Shown: positions 6,081-11,067 of the stretch, piece after piece
Position numbering within the stretch: the first letter of the stretch is position 1
Layout of the letters: the number at the start of each line of letters is the position of its first letter
DNA from: Elusimicrobiota bacterium
GTDB taxonomy: Bacteria > Elusimicrobiota > Elusimicrobia > Elusimicrobiales > UBA9959
Direction: 5' to 3'
Length of the DNA: 11,067 nt
NCBI GenBank assembly: GCA_003450815.1
Contig: DMES01000017.1
Location: 1 to 11,067, forward strand
Notes under the pieces: generated by a model
Databases searched by the model: none
Told to the model about the DNA's origin: nothing
The model's input: only the letters and a program-made list of their open reading frames with translations
Program-made: the position numbers and the translations under genes

Positions 6081-7817
6081 ATGAAAAAAATATTTTTAGT
6101 TTTTACGACCGGAATTATTTTATTGTGCGCCGGGCCGGCGCGCGCCGTTAACCTCACAGGCCAGAAAGTCTCAGTACACGATGCTGTCGGCGCGAAGAGA
6201 ACAACTTTTTCAACCTCCGAAACCATTACTCTGCGCCAAGAAGTGAGTAATACGGTTAACAGCGCGAGTCTGATTTCGTTTAAATTTTCGATCTTAAATC
6301 CGGCGGGGGCAGTGGTGTTCAGACATACCGGTAATTCAGCCCCCGGCACGGCCGGCGGCGCGCAAACCCAGCTTTCGGGCATCTCCATCGCGTCTTTCTA
6401 CACGATACCCGGCGCTTATATCTTCCGGGGAGAGGCCACCCTTGACTCGGAGACTGTAACGCAGGAAACCCCTTTCACTATTTCCTCTCCCAACATTACG
6501 CTTACCTATCCGCCTTATGGCGCGCGCGGGCTTTCCGACCAGCCTCTTGTTTTCAGGTGGACCGCCAGCGGAGCCAGCCGCTACCGCATTACTGTTTCAG
6601 ACAATGCCGGCCTCTATAACCCGGTGCATACCACCGTTAATTTCGGCGAAGGCTCCTACTCCTATCCCGCAAATCCTTCCGGACCCAGGGAGCAGCTGGT
6701 AACGGATCAGGTATATTACTGGAAAGTGGAGGGATTGGACTCAAGCAACAACAAAATCTCTGACAGCAATATATATAATTTCTCGCTGAAAGGGCAGGCT
6801 TCGTCGCAGTCGCGCAATCTGATGGTAAGCGACCTGGCTTTAAGTTCTCCCGAACTTGATCTTACAAAGCCGCTTAACTTTAAGGCTGTGGTTTTCAACA
6901 CCGGCAGTACCACCGAATCAAACATAGGCGTAAAACTCAGCCTTGGCGGCATTAGCGCGCAGGATTCCCCAAAATCTGTAATATCAATTATGCCGGGAGA
7001 AAAAAAGGAAATTCCCTTCACGGCTTTTATGCCCTCGGATCAGCAGGAAAGCCTGGCCGTGGCCTGCGTTGATCTATTTGACGACAATATAGCGGATAAC
7101 TGCAAAACCCGGTTATTCTCAAGAAATATCGGCACAACACCACCTGCGACAGCGAAAAAGAAACTTAGCTACGATCAGATATTTGCCGAGATAACCAAGC
7201 GCCTTGGGCCCGATGCGGCCAAGTCGCTAGAAGGCTATACTTTTGAAAGTCTTAACTGCACCAATTGTACGCAGGATGAGCTGTTGGCTATTATAACCGC
7301 CCTGATAAACGGAAACGCGCAGCTGATAGGCGCCTCCGTGGCCGAGGCCGGCGGCGCCGTGCCGGCGGCCCCGGATACGCTTAATACTCCTGAGGATCTG
7401 GATCAAACACAGGAGGAAACTCCGGAGACTCCTCTTGAAGTGCAGGCACGCGCCAGGGATGAAGCGGGTGAATGGGCCGGCAATACCGAGGCTTTCCCGT
7501 CTTCCGAGGCAAGTTATTTCGTGATTAAGGTCCGCAAGGAATGGAACAAACTTTGGAGCGCCGTTTCAAGCGAAGAGTCGCCGGACATAAATTTCAGCGA
7601 AAAAATGGTTGTCGGCGTTGTTTCGGGTTCTAAAGACAGGGCTGAAACGGTGCGTTTTTCCGGGAAAAGAAAAACTGATGCAGGAATCGTCTTTGATTAC
7701 TATATTATTGAGCCGCCGGAGGGAGCCGCGGCGTCGGCGCCGGTATATATCTTCAAAGTTTACGACAAGTCGGAGGAAAAGGTGGAATTCAATCGGTTGG
7801 ACGTTATGAAGCGTTAA
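6081..7817 (+). CDS. Exported multidomain protein with C-terminal PrcB_C-like domain
   Basis: The 578-residue product has a signal peptide (1-22, ending in ARA). A beta-rich region follows (about 25-135), then an Ig/FN3-like module (about 138-237, with FRW and VYYWKVEGLD). Next is a CARDB-like adhesion module (about 246-348, with LNFKAVVFNTGSTT and IMPGEKKEIPFTA). A short helical segment with a CTNC pair (393-396) lies at about 360-420, then an acidic, Pro-rich linker (about 425-455). The C-terminus (about 474-574) resembles PrcB_C, a domain of a protease-complex subunit: EWNKLWSAV, PDINFSEKMVVGVVSGS, and a hydrophobic strand near 554-560. The start is set by GGAGG at 6065-6069, inside the end of the transposase remnant, with only three bases between TAA and ATG. 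It probably acts in the envelope as a binding or scaffold protein; no catalytic site is seen. The PrcB_C call is good, the CARDB call moderate. Confidence 0.8.
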   Translation: MKKIFLVFTTGIILLCAGPARAVNLTGQKVSVHDAVGAKRTTFSTSETITLRQEVSNTVNSASLISFKFSILNPAGAVVFRHTGNSAPGTAGGAQTQLSGISIASFYTIPGAYIFRGEATLDSETVTQETPFTISSPNITLTYPPYGARGLSDQPLVFRWTASGASRYRITVSDNAGLYNPVHTTVNFGEGSYSYPANPSGPREQLVTDQVYYWKVEGLDSSNNKISDSNIYNFSLKGQASSQSRNLMVSDLALSSPELDLTKPLNFKAVVFNTGSTTESNIGVKLSLGGISAQDSPKSVISIMPGEKKEIPFTAFMPSDQQESLAVACVDLFDDNIADNCKTRLFSRNIGTTPPATAKKKLSYDQIFAEITKRLGPDAAKSLEGYTFESLNCTNCTQDELLAIITALINGNAQLIGASVAEAGGAVPAAPDTLNTPEDLDQTQEETPETPLEVQARARDEAGEWAGNTEAFPSSEASYFVIKVRKEWNKLWSAVSSEESPDINFSEKMVVGVVSGSKDRAETVRFSGKRKTDAGIVFDYYIIEPPEGAAASAPVYIFKVYDKSEEKVEFNRLDVMKR

Positions 7818-7978
7818 CTAGTGAAAGTGTATTAACGCGGCGGATTGCTGTTAAGAGCGCTATGTTAGCTATATGTAACTGTAACTGATATCTATTGCAT
7901 ATCGGCCCGTTGTGAGCTATGCTATAGGGTAGTGTTTTCTGGATGGGTTGCAGAAAACTTACAAACCAAGGAGACTGT
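7818..7978 (+). promoter_or_regulatory. Gap before the FecR gene with a weak promoter candidate
   Basis: The 161-base gap contains TTGCAT (7895-7900) and TATGCT (7918-7923), spaced 17 bases, a weak promoter candidate. A small GATAT/ATATC hairpin lies at 7887-7903, and TAACTG occurs twice in tandem just before it. No terminator is visible. AAGGAG at 7968-7973 is the SD for the ATG at 7979. Confidence 0.25.
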
Positions 7979-8701
7979 ATGAAAATAAAAGCGATAGGGT
8001 TGGCGTTGCTGACTGCCGTTGTCCTGGCAGGCCCCGGGCGGGTTTTTGGCGCGGGAAAAGTGAGCGCTGTGGCGGTCTATACAAAAGGTGAAACTCAGGT
8101 AAAGCGTTCAGGCGCCAAGGATTATATCGAGTTGAAAGTAAACGATTTGATCTATTCCGGCGACTCAATAAAAACCGGAGCATCAAGCCGTGTGGGGCTG
8201 GTAACAAAAGGTGGGGCAGATGTGCGCTTAAACGAAAACTCCATCTTTGAGGTTTCTCCCGGAGGGAAAGTGCGCGAACTGATATCTCTTTCGGTGGGCC
8301 AGATTTGGACCAAAATGCTGCATAAGATGGCCAAGATTAACGTAAAAACACCTTCCGCCGTCTGCGCAGTGCGTGGTACCGAGGCCGACATAGAACAGAG
8401 AAGCCTTTTAACAGTGAAGGTTTATGAAGGCCATGTGGATGTCCAAAACTCGCTTGGCAAGCAGCAGCTGCGGGCCGGGCAGATGACCACCGTATCCGGA
8501 GCCAACGCGGCGCCCGAAGCGCCAAAAACGATGGGGGGCTCCGACAACGGAAAATGGCAGGAAGCTGTAAGCGTGAGCGATTATGACAAGTTTGTGAAAT
8601 TGCTTAAAGAAAGCGGCGACAGCGAAAAAAAACTTAAAGCCTCAATCAAGATGCCGGATGGCGCAGTTAAACAGCTTGAAGGGGGATTGAAGAAAAAATA
8701 A
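7979..8701 (+). CDS. FecR-domain exported protein
   Basis: The 240-residue product begins with a signal peptide (MKIKAIGLALLTAVVLAG, cleavage near 24). A FecR domain follows, with its usual marks: GDSIKTGASSRVGLVT (61-76), VRLNENSIFEV (82-92), VKTPSAVCAVRGTEADI (122-138), VYEGHVDV (148-155) and LRAGQMTTV (164-172). The tail (about 196-240) is helical and lysine-rich, ending in KKK. Classical FecR is an inner-membrane anti-sigma regulator with a TonB-receptor partner. Here there is a cleavable signal, no anchoring helix after it and no sigma-factor gene nearby. It is therefore better seen as a periplasmic FecR-fold protein of unknown partner (inference). The start at 7979 is chosen over an in-frame ATG at 7943 because AAGGAG sits 5 bases upstream and the signal peptide begins there. 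The SD and signal peptide make this secure. Confidence 0.9.
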   Translation: MKIKAIGLALLTAVVLAGPGRVFGAGKVSAVAVYTKGETQVKRSGAKDYIELKVNDLIYSGDSIKTGASSRVGLVTKGGADVRLNENSIFEVSPGGKVRELISLSVGQIWTKMLHKMAKINVKTPSAVCAVRGTEADIEQRSLLTVKVYEGHVDVQNSLGKQQLRAGQMTTVSGANAAPEAPKTMGGSDNGKWQEAVSVSDYDKFVKLLKESGDSEKKLKASIKMPDGAVKQLEGGLKKK

Positions 8702-8743
8702 AAAAGTTCATGCTTTCTTCGGGATTTTGCGGCTGTCATACAT

Positions 8744-8749
8744 TATAAT
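8744..8749 (+). promoter_or_regulatory. -10 box ahead of the PorV-like gene
   Basis: This is a perfect TATAAT, but no good -35 hexamer stands 16-18 bases upstream, so it may need an activator or another sigma factor. Transcription would start near 8756, giving a leader of about 260 bases before the ATG at 9015. Confidence 0.45.
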
Positions 8750-8755
8750 CTAGAT

Positions 8756-9014
8756 TAGGGTTAAACGAGGCTATTCATTCCGTTTAGCGGTTGTGTTTTC
8801 AGGCTGTCGTCGTACGCCTAGGGTGACCTGCGGAATAGGCGCGCCTTAGGCGGTTGTGCGGCGGTGTGTCCGAACGCAGCGGATGGATTGTGGTTTATCC
8901 GGGGGCCGGTTACTCTGAAGGTGTCCGCGACTGAGGCCTTTGGCTGTCCAAAAGCCATAGGCCCTGACGCGGGATGCCATAGGCTTGAGACGGCGCCTCC
9001 AAAGGAATGGCTGG
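8756..9014 (+). promoter_or_regulatory. Long structured leader upstream of the PorV-like gene
   Basis: No gene is supported in this stretch. It contains several clear hairpins. 8760-8767 pairs with 8781-8788. CGCCTA (8815-8820) pairs with TAGGCG (8836-8841), next to the 10-bp palindrome AGGCGCGCCT (8837-8846). An 11-bp stem with one mismatch pairs 8935-8945 with 8953-8963 around the loop GTCCAAA. The 9-mer GCCATAGGC occurs at 8954-8962 and 8976-8984, and again in the REP-like element at 5485-5493. AAGGA at 9002-9006 is the SD. It could be a regulatory leader, a small RNA or decayed REP-like repeats; no known riboswitch was recognised. Confidence 0.45.
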
Positions 9015-9941
9015 ATGAAAGTTGTATTGATAGCGGCAATTTTACTGACGCAGAGCCCGCAGCTTTTTGCCGCGCAAAGTTCCGCCGCTCAATTCCTGAA
9101 ACTCGGTTTCGGGGCCAGGGCGTTGGGTATGGGCGAGGCCTTTACCGCTGTGGCTGACGACGGGGCCGCGCTTTACTACAATCCGGCGGGCCTTGCGGGG
9201 GAGAGCGCCGCAAAGAATTTTTCCTTTTCTCATGCCTGGCATGTGCAGGATACCGCCGTTTCACAGGTGTCTTTCGCATGCCGGCCTTACGCTTTTGCCC
9301 TTACCTGGTTTTCGGCGGGACAGCTTGAGGGCAGAGACTCCAATGCAAATCTCACCGGAGATTTCAGCGCCAGAGACCTGGCGGTTTCGGTTGGCAGGGG
9401 CTTTACCCTGGGCTCGCTGAAAGCCGGAGTGTCAGGCAAATTTATCAGCCAGAAAATAAAAACCAGCGGCGCCTCGGCTTTTGCCTCTGACCTCGGCCTG
9501 CTTTACAGTTTCTCTGGCACGCCTTACACTCTTGGCGCCTCAGTTTCCAATCTGGGAACAAAAGTAAAATTTGACGAAGAAAGTTTTCCGCTGCCTCTCA
9601 CATTTAAGGCCGGCGCCGCCGCGGCTTTCAATGCGGGTAAACTTCTGCTTGCCCTGCAGGCGGACTTCCCGAACGACTCAGGCGTTATAGCAAGGGCGGG
9701 CGTGGAATATCGCGGGATTTCCGGGCTGGCCTTGCGCGCCGGGTATAAGACTTCACCTTCAAAAGACAGGGATGCAATACTAGGAACAGGCCTTGGCGGT
9801 TCCGCTTCAGGCGTATCGGCTATGTATGGTTTTTTTGCCGGGCTTGGTTTCAAATATTCAAATTTCACATTTGATTACGCGCTTTTGCCTTATGGAGAGC
9901 TTGGTAATTCCCACAGGCTCTCTATGGGAATAAAATTCTAG
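9015..9941 (+). CDS. PorV/PorQ family outer-membrane beta-barrel protein
   Basis: The 308-residue product has a signal peptide (1-20, ending FAA). It then carries the family's hallmark segment, FLKLGFGARALGMGEAF (27-43) and VADDGAALYYNPAGLA (46-61). The rest is alternating beta strands expected of a FadL/PorV-like barrel, and the protein ends in Phe (MGIKF), as outer-membrane barrels commonly do. In Bacteroidota, PorV carries type IX cargo from the SprA translocon to the attachment complex; PorQ has a related role. Many phyla carry paralogues of unknown job, so the symbol is withheld. Start: AAGGA at 9002-9006, 8 bases upstream; an in-frame TTG at 8985 would lengthen and spoil the signal peptide. 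The fibre-like gene follows 86 bases downstream. The FN3 protein with a sorting-like C-terminus lies 3.6 kb upstream and could be its cargo (inference). Confidence 0.88.
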   Translation: MKVVLIAAILLTQSPQLFAAQSSAAQFLKLGFGARALGMGEAFTAVADDGAALYYNPAGLAGESAAKNFSFSHAWHVQDTAVSQVSFACRPYAFALTWFSAGQLEGRDSNANLTGDFSARDLAVSVGRGFTLGSLKAGVSGKFISQKIKTSGASAFASDLGLLYSFSGTPYTLGASVSNLGTKVKFDEESFPLPLTFKAGAAAAFNAGKLLLALQADFPNDSGVIARAGVEYRGISGLALRAGYKTSPSKDRDAILGTGLGGSASGVSAMYGFFAGLGFKYSNFTFDYALLPYGELGNSHRLSMGIKF

Positions 9942-10016
9942 TCTGAGAAACTTAACCGGGTTTTTAGGCGAGTGGACCGTTGCGAAAAGTGATTTAGAGT
10001 GTAACTTTCGGGTTGC

Positions 10017-10021
10017 GAGGA
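10017..10021 (+). promoter_or_regulatory. SD of the fibre-like gene
   Basis: GAGGA lies 6 bases before the ATG at 10028 and fixes that start. The 86-base gap after the PorV-like gene (9942-10027) shows no convincing terminator, so readthrough from it is possible. Confidence 0.6.
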
Positions 10022-10027
10022 AAGAAT

Positions 10028-11067
10028 ATGAAGAAATTTATTCTGACTTTTTTAGCGGTAATCTTTGCCGCCGCAGCTTTCTCCGAGGCCGAGCCCGTGA
10101 TGACTTATCAGGGCCGGCTTAAAGAAAGCTCTTTGCCGGTTACAGGCAACCGTGATTTTTCGTTTAACTTTTGCTCACTGGAAACGGGAGGCGTCTGTAT
10201 TCCTTCCCCTGCAAATCCGCAAAGCTTTGCCGTAGCCAACGGCCTTTTTAAATCCACCTTTACTGTGCCCGCTGTCGACCTTTCCGCCGGATCCTGGTAT
10301 CTTCAGGTGAGTGTGGGCGCCAGCCAGCTATCCCCGCGCGAGAAACTGACTTTTGTGCCCTATTCCGTTTATGCGGCATCCGCGGGTTATGCCGCCTCCG
10401 CGGTGCAAAAAACCGGCGACACTATGACCGGTCCGTTGACGCTTTTAAGCAGCATCACGGTAGTTGATGCCGCGGGAGTGGGACTGTCCCGTGTCTATTT
10501 CACCTCTAATGTTGAGCTTAGTTCCGCCGCCGCGGCCAATTTCGGCGGCATATATTCTTCCAGCCACGTATTCGTAAACGGCAACGTCTACGCCGCCAAA
10601 CTTTACGGTAATGGGGCGGGGCTTACCGGAATTACGGCATCGGCAGGCGCAGGCGGCGACGGTTCGGCTTTAACTAATCTTACGGCGGCGAATATAGCAC
10701 CGGGGAGCCTGCCCGATACGGTAATAGTTTCTTCAGTGGCAGTAGACAGCGTTTATACGAACGCCATAAGGGATATTGCTGTAACGGACGCAAAAATATT
10801 TGGTATGTCGTCGTCCAAACTTGTAGGCGCTTTGCCCGGGTTGGATGGCTCTGCATTAACCGGGCTTACGAAGGCGCAGGTGGGGCTTGGCAACGTGACG
10901 AATGACGTGCAATTGAGAGCGGCCAATCTTGATGTGTCCGGGACTCTAGGCACATCTGACATTAAGATCCCGTCCCAGTATGCTGTAAAGACGTATGCTG
11001 ACACGAAAATAGCGTCGGCCGAGAAAGGCGCAGCGAGCGGCGTGGCGCCGCTGGACGGCTCAACGAA
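10028..11067 (+). CDS. Tail-fibre-like secreted repeat protein, 5' part only
   Basis: The reading frame stays open for 346 codons to the window edge, so the C-terminus is missing. Residues 1-20 form a signal peptide. Residues about 25-118 form the N-terminal module often found on bacterial fibre-like proteins: MTYQGRL (25-31), then a beta-rich stretch ending LTFVPYSVYAASAG (107-120). Next come phage-fibre-type motifs: KTGDTMTGPLTLL (128-140), repeats of the L-x-G-x-G-x-x-L-T type at 192-201, 211-219 and 273-280, VGLGNVTNDVQ (285-295) and IPSQYAVKTYADTK (314-327). Such proteins usually form trimeric beta-helical fibres, sometimes with a self-cleaving S74 chaperone at the end; whether one follows here cannot be seen. 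The signal peptide argues for a host surface fibre rather than a prophage gene, and no other phage gene is present. It may be co-transcribed with the PorV-like gene. Confidence 0.85.
   Translation, partial: MKKFILTFLAVIFAAAAFSEAEPVMTYQGRLKESSLPVTGNRDFSFNFCSLETGGVCIPSPANPQSFAVANGLFKSTFTVPAVDLSAGSWYLQVSVGASQLSPREKLTFVPYSVYAASAGYAASAVQKTGDTMTGPLTLLSSITVVDAAGVGLSRVYFTSNVELSSAAAANFGGIYSSSHVFVNGNVYAAKLYGNGAGLTGITASAGAGGDGSALTNLTAANIAPGSLPDTVIVSSVAVDSVYTNAIRDIAVTDAKIFGMSSSKLVGALPGLDGSALTGLTKAQVGLGNVTNDVQLRAANLDVSGTLGTSDIKIPSQYAVKTYADTKIASAEKGAASGVAPLDGST

Noticed and set aside
8864..9157. 97-codon plus-strand frame overlapping the PorV-like start
   Set aside because: It has no SD, no signal peptide and no recognisable motif. 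It overlaps the well-supported barrel gene in another frame.
9953..9965. Terminator after the PorV-like gene (AACCGGGTTTTT)
   Set aside because: The stem would be only about three to four pairs with almost no loop, too weak for an intrinsic terminator.
10028..11067. Prophage tail-fibre gene
   Set aside because: A clear signal peptide and secreted-protein neighbours, with no capsid, tail or integrase gene in the window, favour a host surface protein.

Overview
The window carries a run of exported or cell-surface genes of a Gram-negative bacterium. It holds a PorV/PorQ-type outer-membrane protein, a large fibronectin-III protein ending in a FlgD/Por-type C-terminal sorting-like domain, a FecR-domain protein, a PrcB_C-domain protein and the start of a tail-fibre-like protein. 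This repertoire, the moderate G+C content and the good Shine-Dalgarno sites suggest Elusimicrobiota or a related uncultured lineage. That placement is inference from gene content; no rRNA or other marker gene is present.

Layout. 1-105: short upstream region. 106-768 (+): unrecognised secreted helical protein with regularly spaced tryptophans. 795-829: strong bidirectional terminator between convergent genes. 874-1521 (-): LUD-domain (LutC/YkgG-type) protein, the only apparently cytoplasmic enzyme-like gene. 1522-1647: AT-rich divergent promoter region. 1648-5418 (+): 1256-residue multidomain surface protein with a G10 run just before its C-terminal domain. 5433-5517: short direct repeat and long nested palindrome resembling a REP element. 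5534-6077 (+): REP-associated tyrosine (Y1) transposase broken by a frameshift. 6081-7817 (+): 578-residue exported protein ending in a PrcB_C domain. 7979-8701 (+): FecR-domain protein. 8702-9014: 313-base gap with a perfect -10 box and a strongly structured leader. 9015-9941 (+): PorV/PorQ-like barrel. 10028-11067 (+): 5' part of a fibre-like protein that runs off the window.

How they may work together. In type IX secretion, PorV is the outer-membrane shuttle that receives cargo carrying a C-terminal sorting domain. Finding a PorV-family protein about 3.6 kb from a protein with such a domain suggests a T9SS-like export and attachment module (inference). No core secretion gene (PorK/L/M/N, SprA) is in the window. 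The FecR and PrcB_C proteins may be envelope adaptors. The transposase remnant sits between two surface genes, and the SD of the downstream gene lies inside the remnant's last codons. No CRISPR array, tRNA or rRNA was found.
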